Positions 20,770 through 30,903 of a DNA stretch of 64,000 nucleotides are shown here, in pieces (the stretch's first letter is position 1; every line of letters begins with the position of its first letter). Position numbers and translations under genes: made by a program. The DNA lies in the NCBI GenBank assembly GCA_037953745.1, contig JBAKBP010004286.1, forward strand, positions 1-64,000, in the 5' to 3' direction. A model generated the notes under the pieces. The model saw only the letters and a list, made by a program, of their open reading frames with translations. It made no database searches and was not told the origin of the DNA. The DNA comes from Lithodes maja. Its lineage: Eukaryota; Arthropoda; Malacostraca; Decapoda; Lithodidae.

Positions 20770-22607
20770 TGGTGGGTTCACACATTCACGTATATTGCTC
20801 CCGTCAGCTCCCGTCTGTTGTAAACGAAGGTATATTGGTAGTTGGCAACCGATTCCGTAAAACGTAATGGCATAATACGCAAAACGTAAATGAAATTACG
20901 GCCAGTCGGGGGGGGTACTCACGCATGGCGCGAGTAGAAACGAGTAGCCCACGTGGGTCGGGAATGTTGTGGGTGCGGCCAAGGCCGCGCGGTTGTTGAT
21001 TCGAGTTGAATCAGGAACGTGGCTCGCCCTCACGTATGTCAAAAGACGGGAAAACTTACGACCGACCTGGCCACCATGGCCGTCTGACCAGAGCAGCCTC
21101 GTCAGACCTAGCAGCTACCACGTCAGACGAGAGCTGCTCTCGTCAAATCGTAGAAAGTTCCAGTCGAACGTGGAAGTATACGTTAGTTAGGCCGCATCTG
21201 GCAGAACCGCCGCACTGCGGGTTGGCGGGAAGATGCGGCATCGTTGTACGAGAGGACAACGGGACCAGCGAGGGACCCTCCAGTCACACCTCTCACCACA
21301 CCGGAGCAGCAACCAACAAGCCAACCCTGCCACCCTCTGCACCCTGCCGAAAACAAATCGTAGCAGCGAAAAGACTGCACCTATGGCTTTCATATTTTTA
21401 CCACATGTACCTTACCCTTTAGGCTACCCACCACAAAAATCCCAAATCCCTCCTCCCACCCACTCGCTGACTGTCGGTCCCGTCAGAAGGAAAAAAAAGG
21501 AAAATCTGTGGCGGCGAAACGACTGCACCAATCGGTTCCATATTTGTGTGACAAGTCTCTTACCCTTCTGCCTTCCCCCCACCACACCCCCAACCGCCTC
21601 CCACCACCCACTTCTAGCGTATCCGTACGAAGAAAAGGAAAAAAAGGAAAATCTGTGGCGGCGAAACGACTGCACCAATCGGTTCCATATTTGTGTGACA
21701 AGTCTCTTACCCTTCTGCCTTCCCCCCACCACACCCCCAACCGCCTCCCACCACCCACTTCTAGCGTATCCGTACGAAGAAAAGGAAAAAAAGGAAAATC
21801 CGTGGTGGCGAAACTACCTCACCAATCGGCTTCATATGTGTAACACAAGTCAATTACCCTTCTACCTTCCCCCAACCAACCCTAAAACCACCCTCCCACC
21901 CATACATTCCGATACCATAAAAGTCTCTGTAGTCTATAGTGTCTTTTCAGCTACTTTCGGGACCATCGGGGACCTGATTTCTGGCGAGGGGAGTGTTTTT
22001 TTTAACATTTCTCTCCCAACTTAATAGATTTAGCCAAAAAAAAAAAAAAATATCTGGCACTGGCAGAAGCACACCGTCAAAATTGGCTGGCACTCAGCGG
22101 GTAACTCCTCCAGGATGAATTCCTCTATGTTGTTCATGGTGCCGATGAAGGACTGGGAATGGTGTGGCCATTCCTGCCTTTTTGTAGTTCCCAGATTCCA
22201 ACCCAGACCTACGTGGTTGACAAAGACTGTCTTTGTCTGTGTTTGGTCAGACGGGGTGTGCCTACGATTGGCCAGAACCGGTCCAGGTACGACCTAACAA
22301 ATCCCAAGACGTGTGGCCTCAGCTACGCCGGTCTTGAGGGGGCGTGGCATGGGCATGGCCTGTGTTCCCGCAAATCGTGCAGCCCATGAGGTCGAACGGG
22401 GCTATGCTTACGCACGTCGCAAACACGTACGTAGTTTAATACGACTCCATTACGTCTGACGTAACACTGGCCCCATTACGCTACGTCTGTCGGGAAGTGC
22501 AATAGACGTGGAAGAACGGGCGTTCAACGGCAGAAACTACTCGCGTCTTTACATAAATTGGCGATACGCCGGACGGGAGCAATATACGTGAATGTGTGAA
22601 CCCACCA
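20770..22607. mobile_element. 1838-bp transposon with 36-bp perfect terminal inverted repeats
   Basis: Both ends read inward TGGTGGGTTCACACATTCAC and continue identically for 36 bp (to GCTCCCGTC). TA precedes and follows. The RTE coding sequence continues directly across the site, and the uninterrupted site exists in the second RTE copy near 47455. The inside is GC-richer than flanking DNA and has four 147-bp tandem repeats. ORFs up to 263 codons run through the repeats but look like repeat translations, not a transposase. I would call it a non-autonomous element of unknown superfamily. Confidence 0.88.
21359..21840 (+). repeat. 147-bp tandem repeats inside the 1838-bp transposon
   Basis: CTGTGGCGGCGAAACGACTG begins at 21506 and 21653. 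A variant starts at 21800 and a diverged first unit at about 21359. The period is 147 bp throughout. The middle two units are identical over nearly their full length. Each unit has a purine tract (GAAAAGGAAAAAAAGG) next to a pyrimidine-rich CCTTCCCCCCACCACACCCC block. Confidence 0.9.
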
Positions 22608-22609
22608 TA

Positions 22610-24510
22610 ACACTGACAATCCCAATGGGATCTTCAACCTAGCTAGGCGAGTTAAAAATGACAGTAGGGATATTATAGGTGAACAGTGTGTTAGAGATGA
22701 TAATGGGAAGATTGTGTATGCAGAAAATTAAATCAGAGAAGCATGGAAGGTACACTATGAACGATTGCTAAATGTAGAGTTTGAATGGGATAAGGAACAG
22801 CTTAGTATCGAAAAACCAATATCTGGGCCCCCTCCTTTGATAGCACCAGCTGTAGTGAGCGACGCAATCAATAAAATGAAGGACGGTAAAGCTCCAGGTT
22901 GCTCCGACATTGTCGCTGAGATGATAAAAGCCTCAGGGGAGATTGGTGTAAACTTAGTCACTGAGTTGATAAACACCATTATTAAAGATGAGAAAATCCC
23001 AGAGGATTGGCTCAAAAGTGTAATAGTAAATATATACAAAGGAAAAGGGGATGCGCTAGATAGAGGAAATTATAGGGGCCTGAAAATGCTTGACCAAATC
23101 ATGAAGGTCTGTGAGAGAGTCCTTGAGGGTTTGATCAGGCAAAGCATCTCTATTGATGATATGCAGTTTGATTTTATGCCAGGACATGGTACTGTACAAC
23201 TGATGCTATCTTCATAGTCAGGCAGATACAGGAAAGATACTTACTAAAAGGCAGGGATCTTTACTTTGTGTTTGTGGACCTGGAGAAGGCCTTTGATAGG
23301 GTACCTAGAGATGTTGTACAGTGGGCTATGAGGAAACTTGGTGTGGAAGAGTGGCTGGTGCGTGTGATAATGAAGATGTATGAGGATTCGCGAAGTTCGG
23401 TGAGGGTGAAGGGTGTACTGAGTGATGAGTTCGCAGTCCGTGTTGGAGTCCATCAGGGTTCAGTGTTAAGCCCCCTCCTCTTTATTATGGTCTTGGAGGC
23501 GCTGTCTAGAGTTTTTAGAGGCGGACTCCCGTTGGAACTGTTTTATGCAGACGATTTAGTCCTAATAGCTGACAGTATGCAGGATGCTGAGGCCAAATTC
23601 AGAAAGTGGAGAGAGGGCATGGCGAGCAAGGGTTTAAGAGTCAATATTAACAAAACCAAGGTTATGCATTGTAGTTTGAGACGAGGCAATGTGGAAAAGA
23701 GCGGTGCATACCCATTACCCATGTGCAGTGTGTGGAAAGGGTGTGGGCGTTAACTCAATTCAATGTAGCATCTGTCGATGTTGGGTACACCATGGGAGTA
23801 AGCGCTGTAGTAGAATAAAGGGGCCCCTGCCGAAGGATAAGTCAGAAATAGAGAAATTTGAGTGCGTAGTGTGCAAAGGCGAGCTTGTGTTAAGTGATGA
23901 TCCTGTGGCTGTGAATTTTGGAAATGAGTCTTTGGAGTTGGTGAACAAGTTTTGTTACCTAGGAGATACCATCTCTGCCGGTGGTGGGGCCGAGGCTGCC
24001 ACTGTTGCTAGAATTAGGTGTGGCTGGGGGAAGTTCAGAGAATTGATGCCAATCCTGACCATGAAAAGAATGCCTCTCCCCCAGAAGGGAAAGGTGTATG
24101 CCTCATGTGTTAGAAGTGCAATGACGTATGCCTCAGAAACATGGGCCGTTAAAGTAGAGGATGTCAACAGAATGGAGCGTAATGAGATGAGAATGGTGAG
24201 ATGGATGTGTGGGGCCAGGCTACAGGATAGAATAACAAATGTTGAGCTGAGGAGACGTTTAGGTATAAAGAGTATTAGCGAGGTGATGCGTATAAGTAGA
24301 CTGGGATGGTATGGACATGTGGAGAGAATGGATGAACAAAATTGGGTGAAAAAATGCAGGTCTTTGATTGTGGAGGGAGCTGCACCAAGGGGTGGACCGA
24401 GGAAGACCTGGGATCGGACTATACGCGCCGATCTCAAATCCAAGAACTTGACAAGTGAAGCAGCCCTTAACAGGGTTGCCTGGAACGCCGCCATTAGGAC
24501 AAGAGACTGA
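22610..24510 (+). pseudogene. RTE reverse transcriptase with PHD-like finger, frameshifted
   Basis: The frames in order encode an RT N-terminal part (22765-23217: NKMKDGKAPGCSDI, then NYRGLKML), the RT palm (23268-23753: FVDLEKAFDRVPRD, VHQGSVLSPLLF, FYADDLVLIAD at about 23540), then a Cys/His segment and C-terminal domain (23689-24510). Against the copy at 46.6 kb there are frameshifts near 23190 and 23710. The Cys/His segment (CSICRCWVHHGSKRCSRIKG with flanking CxxC pairs) resembles a PHD finger. The C-terminus (ASETWAVKVEDVNRMERNEM, GWYGHVERMDEQNW) is conserved in every RTE fragment here. Not functional as it stands. Confidence 0.88.
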
Positions 24511-24560
24511 AACTGCACTTATGTGTGGAACACAGCCTTAAAATTTTATGTATGTATGTA

Positions 24561-24965
24561 TACAGTAGTTCAAATCATGTCTTTAGAAGTGATAAAATGG
24601 CCAAAACGATGCTATCTCGTGTTAATTTTCAGGTATTCCTTCTATGAGATCTATTCCGTATGGAGCTCAGTGGTCTGGTTAATCTGCTCTACATAACTAA
24701 CTAATTCTCATATTCATCCAAGTCTTCAAACATAATAGCTCCAGTTTGACACCCTGGTGGCCATTTTGATATGCTTCACTATCATTTGAATAACTTGCAT
24801 TGGGCCATATACATTACTGGTAGTGTAAGATATCTGTATATTATGTATTTAACTTGTATTTTTCTCCATAAGCTATTCAAAACACATTAGTAAGGTACAT
24901 TAGCCAATTTGTACACAGTGGTCCAATTAGTGTGCCAACTCGGTAAAGAGAATACCCACAACAGT
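24561..24965. other. Spacer, nothing recognised
   Basis: AT-rich with no repeat ends or coding signal seen. Confidence 0.45.
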
Positions 24966-24969
24966 TAGA

Positions 24970-25325
24970 TTAAGGGGGGATGGTTAACTTTTTGGCCGAT
25001 TTTTGCATGTATTCATTTATTTTCCTAGTTTCCTCCCTAGACCTCCATCAAATTTTAAAAATACATCCATTAGATCCCCCTTCTAGATTAATTTGTACAT
25101 TTTTCGGTAGAAAAATTTCCCGGCCGAAAGACGGTTCTTACAACATTACAGGCTCACTATCGTTCGCCAGGGAAAACATTAACACCTAAATAGCACGAAA
25201 GGTCTAAATATTGACGAAGAAATGGGGCGAAAGATCTTAAAATCGACTAACTAATGGGGCAAACATCTTAACATCTGAAAACTAATGGGGCTAAACATGA
25301 GGGAGAAAGTGGTCCCATTTTTTGT
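24970..25325 (+). mobile_element. Foldback MITE, family F (subtype a), copy 1
   Basis: It starts at TTAAGGGGGG. Shared family features are CCTCCATCAAATTTTAAAAA, a TTTGTACATTTTTCGGTAG core and TCACTATCGTTCGCCAGG, then an array of ATGGGGC-AAA phrases. The right end is blurred after GGGAGAAAGTGGTCCC. Related copies: 26551, 29852, 30904, 31930. Confidence 0.7.
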
Positions 25326-25395
25326 AGGTGTTACAGGTATTTGTATCGATAGCGCATACTAATTGGAACACCAGGCACGAATTTACTAGTTTACC

Positions 25396-25741
25396 TTAGG
25401 GGGGGAGACCTGCTTTTTTCTCTTTCTTGGTTGTATCAATTCGGCCCCATTCAGCCTACTGTTTTAAGACATTTATCCCCATCCAGGTGTTGATTTTTTC
25501 CTGGCGAGCGACAGCCAGCCAGCATTTTACGGAGAAATCCGGCTTCGCCGGAGACATTTTTCTGTCGAAAAATGTACAAATTAAGCCAGCTGTCTAGCTC
25601 ATTATCCAAAATATGGTGGCTCGCTATCGCTCGCCAGGTATATATCGACACCTGGATGGGGATAAACGTCTTAACAGTAGGCTGAATGGGGCCGAATGGA
25701 TACAACCCAGAGAGAGAAAAAAAGCCGGTGATCTCCCTTAA
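25396..25741. mobile_element. Foldback MITE, family F (subtype b), copy 1
   Basis: The left arm has GGCCCCATTCAGCCTACTGT and the right arm its reverse complement ACAGTAGGCTGAATGGGGCC. The core is GGCTTCGCCGGAGA followed by CGAAAAATGTACAAATT. It ends CTCCCTTAA. Arms are about 110 bp. The subtype shares its central TCGAAAAATGTACAAATT and GGCGAGCGA motifs with subtype a. Confidence 0.8.
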
Positions 25742-25870
25742 ACTGGAAGGTGATATTAACTTGTAAATACTTGTTTATCTCTGGTAACTCAGCAGCTACT
25801 CCTCCTGTAGGGTGGCAGTCTAGCATAAGTGAATTGTTGACTTGTTGACATTTGGTAAAGTATTAAGGTA

Positions 25871-26172
25871 CGGTTGCGCTAATAAGTCATGTCCCAGCTG
25901 TCATTACATTTGGCTTGCTCTGTGCTGTATTAATGTCTGTCAGATGTTGAATAGGGTGGACAAGTGTAGGAACATGGTTGTATATCTCAGCTACCATTAT
26001 GTTTGGCTTGCTCTGTGCTGTTAATGTCTGTCAGATGTTGAATAGGGTGGACAAGTGTAGGACCAGGTTTGTATATTTCACTCGATATGAAGAAATGAAG
26101 CTTAGATATGGCTGATACCAATTATTGATCAAAACATACTGGGTGCCGAGACATTACTTATTAGCGCGACTG
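25871..26172. mobile_element. TA-flanked MITE, family M, copy 2, with internal duplication
   Basis: Ends match copy 1 (CGGTTGCGCTAATAAGTCAT and inverted). The segment GTTTGGCTTGCTCTGTGCTG through GGGTGGACAAGTGTAGGA is present twice, making it about 100 bp longer than the other copies. Confidence 0.85.
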
Positions 26173-26195
26173 TACAGTATACCGTGCAGTATATA

Positions 26196-26546
26196 GTTAA
26201 GTAACATCCAGTTCTTAACCCTTTCAAGCTCCAATACACATTTCTGTTTTGTTTTCTGGTCATTAGTAGATGATTTTATTCAGATTAGGAAGGGTATATG
26301 GAAGTCAGAGGGTTGATTGGGAGAGTCTTTACCCTTTTAATACCCACAGATCCTTCCTAAGCTGCATACAATCGTCTAATGATAGCCAAAATATACTGCT
26401 AAAACGTGTCAGAGCTTCAAGGGGTTAACATTAATCATCAATTATTACAACCCCCAATGCACTTGAATAAACTAATGAAAGAATGTGGTCCTCCCGGGAT
26501 TCAAACTCGGGACATAAGCATCTAAGCCATTACACCACCAACACAG
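26196..26546 (-). mobile_element. SINE-like repeat with tRNA-type box B, interrupted by a MITE
   Basis: The sequence shared with 30645-30780 runs AGTTAAGTAACA, (MITE inserted here), ATCATCAATTA, CCCCAATGCACTT, AATAAACTAATG, TGGTCCT, CCCGGGATTCAAACTC. On the minus strand the last portion reads GAGTTTGAATCCCGGG, a tRNA box B-like motif, with TGGTGTAATGGCTTAGATG upstream resembling box A. The family assignment is inference. Confidence 0.55.
26219..26424. mobile_element. TTAA-flanked MITE, family T2, copy 2
   Basis: A 206-bp element between TTAA at 26215-26218 and 26425-26428. Ends are CCCTTTCAAGCTCC and, inward, CCCCTTGAAGCTCTGACACG. The related uninterrupted site is at 30668-30671, proving the insertion and the TTAA duplication. 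Confidence 0.92.
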
Positions 26547-26550
26547 TTAA

Positions 26551-26913
26551 GGGGAGGCAGACCGTTTTTCTGGACCCCTTTCTCCCTAATGTTTAGCCCC
26601 ACTAGTTTTGAGATTATAAGATGTTCGGCCCATTAGTTTGGCAATTTTAACACCTTTCGCCCCATTTCGTTGTCAATTTTAAAACCTTTCGTGCCATTTA
26701 GGTGTCGATTATTTCCTGGCGAGCGATGGCGAGCCTGCAATTTTAGGAGGAACCAGCCTTCGGCCGGGACATTTTTCTATCGAAAAATGTACAAATTTAT
26801 CTTGAAGGGGGGTCTAGGGGGTGTTTTTCTAAGCTCGATGGAGGTCTAGGGAGGAAACTAAAAAAATATATGAATAAATGAATTAATAGACCAAACAAAC
26901 GGTCAATCTTCCC
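26551..26913 (-). mobile_element. Foldback MITE, family F (subtype a), copy 2
   Basis: Bounded by TTAA at 26547-26550 and 26914-26917. It contains CCTGGCGAGCGATGGCGAGC, CTATCGAAAAATGTACAAAT and TCGATGGAGGTCTAGGGAGG, inverted relative to copy 1. Confidence 0.8.
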
Positions 26914-27108
26914 TTAACGTCAATAATGATGGTTTTCAACATCAAGTATGGTATGGTGAACCAGTAAAGTATGGCATTTTATGGTTTCAAGCCATTTTTT
27001 GTGTTTCAACATAATTTACCCACATAAAATGTGGTTAGATTTATACATTTGCAAATAATCTGGCATTATGTCAAATGTATTAGACTAATGTACATTTTAA
27101 TAATAAAT

Positions 27109-27489
27109 TGAGGGAGGTGACCTGCTTTTTGTTATTTCTGTCCTTTTCTCTCTTTCTCTGGCTTGTATCCATTCGGCCCCATTCAGCCAACTATTTTAAG
27201 ACGTTTATCCCCATCTAGGTGTCGATTTCTTCCTGGCGAGCGATAGCGAGCCAGCATTATATGAAGAAATCCGGCTTCGCCGGAGAAATTTTTCTATCGA
27301 AAAATGTACAAATTTAGCCTGCTGTCAAACAAAAATAACAAATACAGTATGCTGGCTCGCTACCGCTCACCAGTAAAAAATTGACACCTGGATGGGGATA
27401 AACATCTTAAAACAGTAGGCTGAATGGGGCCAAATGGATACAAGCCAGAGAAAGATAGAAAAGGACAGAACAAAAACAGGTCACCCCCC
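27109..27489. mobile_element. Foldback MITE, family F (subtype b), copy 2
   Basis: The left arm has CTCTGGCTTGTATCCATTCG and the right arm ATGGATACAAGCCAGAG. The core is GGCTTCGCCGGAGA and TATCGAAAAATGTACAAATT. It ends CCCCCCTTAA at 27484-27493. Same family as 25396-25741. Confidence 0.82.
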
Positions 27490-27499
27490 TTAAATAATC

Positions 27500-27865
27500 T
27501 ACCTCTTCTCATTTTTATGGGTAGTACAGTACAGTATTTTGAAAACTATTTCCTATACCGTACATAGGCTACCAGTACGGTACTAATTGGAATTCCGCAT
27601 ACGAATTGAGTTTCAGGCTATAAGGAAGTTGAGGCCGAGAACATCGATTTATAACAGAAATGCAATAATAATGTAGGATTCTGATGGATAAAAAGTAGGT
27701 TGAATTGGGTTTAATGTATTTATATGCTACCCATATTGTAGCTGGTAATTCTGCTAAATATCGATGTCTACAGCTCCAACTTCCTTATAGAACGAAACTC
27801 CCAAGTGGTCAATTGGCTAGTCTCTCTCATACTGATGTATTACCATACCGTACTTAGTTAGGTAC
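27500..27865. other. AT-rich spacer with a weak inverted repeat
   Basis: TTGAGTTTCAGGCTATAAGGAAGTTG near 27605 and CAACTTCCTTATAGAACGAA near 27776 are partly complementary. A small foldback is possible; nothing coding. Confidence 0.4.
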
Positions 27866-27873
27866 TGTATGTA

Positions 27874-28083
27874 CGGTCGCGCTAATAAGTCATGTCCCAG
27901 CAGTCATTACGTTTGGCTGGCTCTGTGCTGTATTAATGTCTGTCAGATGTTGAAGAGGGTGGGTAAGTGTAGGAACATGTTTGTATATTTCACTCGATAT
28001 GAAGAAATGAAGCCAAGATATTGCTGATACCAATTATTGATCAAAACATCTTGGTGCCGAGACATGACTTATTAGTGCGACTG
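27874..28083. mobile_element. TA-flanked MITE, family M, copy 3
   Basis: A 210-bp element flanked by TA. Left end CGGTCGCGCTAATAAGTCAT; right end inward CAGTCGCACTAATAAGTCAT. The ends of this copy are the most similar to each other. Confidence 0.85.
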
Positions 28084-28154
28084 TACTCTGTCTTACCATA
28101 ATCTACCATAATGTTGTACTATATTATTAAGACACATTTTTTATTGCTTTTATA

Positions 28155-28193
28155 TATTTATCTATTTATCTATCTATCTATCTATTGCCTGAC
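28155..28193. repeat. (TATC)n microsatellite
   Basis: TTTATCTATTTATCTATCTATCTATCTAT tract. Confidence 0.85.
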
Positions 28194-28384
28194 GCCGTGA
28201 TCCCCGAAGGGGTGGCCACGAACGAACCACCCCCATATATTTATTTTCTTAATTAATTGGAAATTTACAATTGAAAATAAGTCAGTTTTACCAATTAATG
28301 ATTACCAGTATTTTAAAAATAAAATGTATTTCTGATACTCCATTATTTATCATTCTATAATACCAGTACCGGTACATTGATATA

Positions 28385-29774
28385 TTAAGGGGGGGTGACC
28401 TGTTTTGGTTCTGGCCTTTTCTATCTTTCTCTGGCTTGTATCCATTTTATGAAGGCCTTCGATAAGGTCCCACATAAAAGGTTAATAGAGAAAGTTAGAA
28501 GCTATAATATTGGGGGGAAATGTGTGAAATGGATAGAAGCCTTCCTGAAAGATCGGAGACAGAGGGTACTGGTGAATGGAATAGGCTCGGGGTGGAGGGA
28601 AATTACAAGTGGGGTACCTCAGGGATCTGTGTTGGGACCACTACTGTTCGTTATATTTATCAACGACTTACCTGAAGTTATAACCAATGGAAGTGAGATA
28701 TACCTGTATGCAGATGACACTAAGCTGTATAGAAGAGTGGGGAGTAAGGAAGATGTGGGTTTGCTTCAAGGATATGTGGAGGGCATGAAGGGATGGTCTG
28801 AACATTGGTTAATGCCTTTTCATTAAAAAAAATGCAAGTACATGTGGATTGGGACTAGCAAGATAAACAAGGTAGGATACAGTATGTATGAAGCGATGGA
28901 AGAAGTGAATGCAGAAAAGGATATAGGAGTAGTGATAGACAATAAGTTAAATTTCTCAGAACATTTAGCAGAAAAGATAAACAAAGCCAATAGAATTGTA
29001 GGGCTGATAAGGGGGACATTTGTGTCACTTGACGAAGAAATATTCAGGAATCTCTATACAGCGCTGGTTAGGCCGCACCTGGAATATGCGAACCAGGTGT
29101 GGGCTCCATATATGGTAAAGGATATAGAAGCACTGGAGAAAGTGCAGAGGAGAGCTAGCAAGCTAGTACCAACGTTGAAGAATGCGGGCTATGAACAGAG
29201 GTTGAGGACACTGGCATATAGGAGAAAGAGAGGGGATATGATTTTAGAGACTTTTAAGATAGTGTCAGGAAAGTATGATGAGGATGTGTGTGAAGGTATC
29301 TTCTTGATGCGGGAGGGAACAAGAACGAGAGGACACTCTTAAGAAAATTTACAAAGAAAGAAATAGGCTTGAAAAGGCAAAGAACTCATTTTGTGATAGA
29401 GTGGTAAATGAGTGGAACGCGCTGCCCCAGTATGTAGTCGATTCCGAATCAATAAGGAAGTTTGAAAGTAATTTTGATAAAGCATGGGGAAGACAAGATT
29501 TGAAGTTTGATTATAAAGCAAAAATACAGAATAGTAAAAATGTTGCGTCTGCTGCCGCCAACCAGTGAACGACCGCAGTAGTGCAAGTACTGGCACTGAG
29601 CTGGATACACAGGCCTAGTTTGCCTTTTTCCAGAGGATCTACTGTAAGAAACTGTAAGATGGGGATAAATGTCTTAAAATAGTTGGCTGAATGGGGCCGA
29701 ATGGATACAAGCCAGAGAAAGAGAGAAAAGGACAGAAATAACAAAAAGAACAAAAAGCAGGTCACCCCCCTTAA
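28385..29774. mobile_element. Foldback MITE, family F (subtype b), copy 3, with CR1 LINE in its centre
   Basis: The left arm is TTAAGGGGGGGTGACCTG through TGGCTTGTATCCATT. The right arm resumes with ATGGGGATAAATGTC and GGCTGAATGGGGCC and ends CCCCCCTTAA. The usual middle part (GGCGAGCGA core) is missing and a CR1 copy occupies its place. Insertion was therefore accompanied by, or followed by, loss of about 200 bp. Confidence 0.8.
28447..29658 (+). pseudogene. CR1-like LINE copy 2, reverse transcriptase, broken
   Basis: About 95% similar by eye to the copy at 17.6-19.1 kb but starting later (FMKAFDKVPHKR). The frame is broken at 28826 (stop where copy 1 reads Pro-Lys-Lys), and near 29220 a GLPT-type segment is missing. 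It then stops at 29342. The YADD motif is intact at about 28707. The 3' tail is ACTGTAAGAAACTGTAAG. Confidence 0.88.
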
Positions 29775-29851
29775 TTCGGATGACACTAAATTGAATATTA
29801 TTTTAGCTACGGCACCACCTTATGATTTGAAATATTCTATCAATCTATTGT

Positions 29852-30265
29852 GTAAGGGGACACTGACTGCTTGTTTGGCCTAAAAATTAATTCATTCATA
29901 AATTCTTAGTTTCCTCGCTAGACATCCCTCAAACTTAGAAAAACATCCCCTAGGCCCCCCTCAAGATAAATTTGTCCATTTTTAGATAGAAAAATGTCGC
30001 GGCCGAAGGCCAATTCCTCTTCAAATACAGGTTCGCTATCGCTCGCCAGGAAAAATATCAACACCTAAATGGCACGAAAGGTCTTAATATTGGCAAAGAA
30101 ATGGGGCAAAAGGTCTGAAAATCGCCAAACTAATGGGGCGAAATGTCCAAATTTATCTGGGGCGGTTTTTCTAAGCTTGATGGGATGTCTAGGGAGGAAG
30201 CTCAAAAAGTATACTGTATGAATAAATGAATTAATAGAGCAAACAAACAGTCAGTCTCCCCTTAA
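29852..30265 (+). mobile_element. Foldback MITE, family F (subtype a), copy 3
   Basis: It begins TAAGGGGACACTGACTG and ends AGTCTCCCCTTAA. Internal motifs are CCTCGCTAGACATCCCTCAA, TCGCTATCGCTCGCCAGG and ATGGGGC phrases. Its right TTAA (30262-30265) is shared with the adjacent T2 MITE. Confidence 0.75.
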
Positions 30266-30471
30266 CCCCTTGAAGCTCTGACGCGTTTTAGCAGTTTATT
30301 TTGGCTATCATTAAACGATGTTATGCAGCTTAGGAAGGATCTGTGGGTATTAAAAGGGTAACTACTATCTCAATCAACCCTTTGACTTCCGTATACCGTT
30401 ACTAATATGAATAAAACCGTCTAATAGTAGCCAGAAAACATAACAGAAACGCGTAATGGAGCTTGAAAGGG
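30266..30471. mobile_element. TTAA-flanked MITE, family T2, copy 3
   Basis: A 206-bp element between TTAA at 30262-30265 and 30472-30475. Ends CCCCTTGAAGCTCTGACGCG and, inward, CCCTTTCAAGCTCCATTACG. Orientation is opposite to copy 2. Confidence 0.88.
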
Positions 30472-30644
30472 TTAATATGATATACTGTACGTTTGTATTC
30501 CCTTCAGTTAGACAACAACTTTAGGAAGGGCCTTTAGAAATTATGAGAGTACTGTAGTTAGACTATCTCAACTTACCTACCTGACCTCTAATGTTGACAG
30601 TTCCTTCCTAAGTTGAAATAATATATTTCAAGAGGTAACAAGCA

Positions 30645-30785
30645 TAAAGTTAAGTAACACCACATTCTTAACATTAAGCATCAATTACAAACCCCAATGC
30701 ACTTTAATAAACTAATGCAAGCATATGGTCCTACCCGGGATTCAAACTCTGGACACCACACCCAGAACATAAAACAGAGATGTAA
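30645..30785 (-). mobile_element. SINE-like repeat, second copy (uninterrupted)
   Basis: Matches 26196-26530 without the T2 insertion. It holds CATTCTTAACATTAAGCATC and, on the minus strand, GAGTTTGAATCCCGGG (box B-like). The 3' portion has degraded. Confidence 0.5.
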
Positions 30786-30903
30786 CGTCAGCTGATGAAA
30801 GGGTTAACCAGTCCTTTGTTGACAGCTTTAAGTCAAAATGGCCATACTGTATTTTGAAATGGTCCTAACCAGATCTATCCTAGCCTAGCCTAATCTAACT
30901 TAA

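Larger units (their letters stand above)
20671..24560 (+). mobile_element. RTE-type LINE copy 1, 5'-truncated and split by a transposon
   Basis: The RTE part is 20671-20769 plus 22608-24560. It is nearly identical to the minus-strand copy at 45.5-49.4 kb. It lacks the endonuclease and 5' UTR and ends with a (TATG)n-type tail after TTAAAATTTTATG. A 1838-bp element interrupts it at 20770-22607. Confidence 0.9.

Noticed and set aside
21233..22024. 263-codon ORF in the 1838-bp element
   Set aside because: It largely translates the 147-bp tandem repeats. All three frames and the reverse strand stay open there because the repeat lacks stops. No transposase motif.
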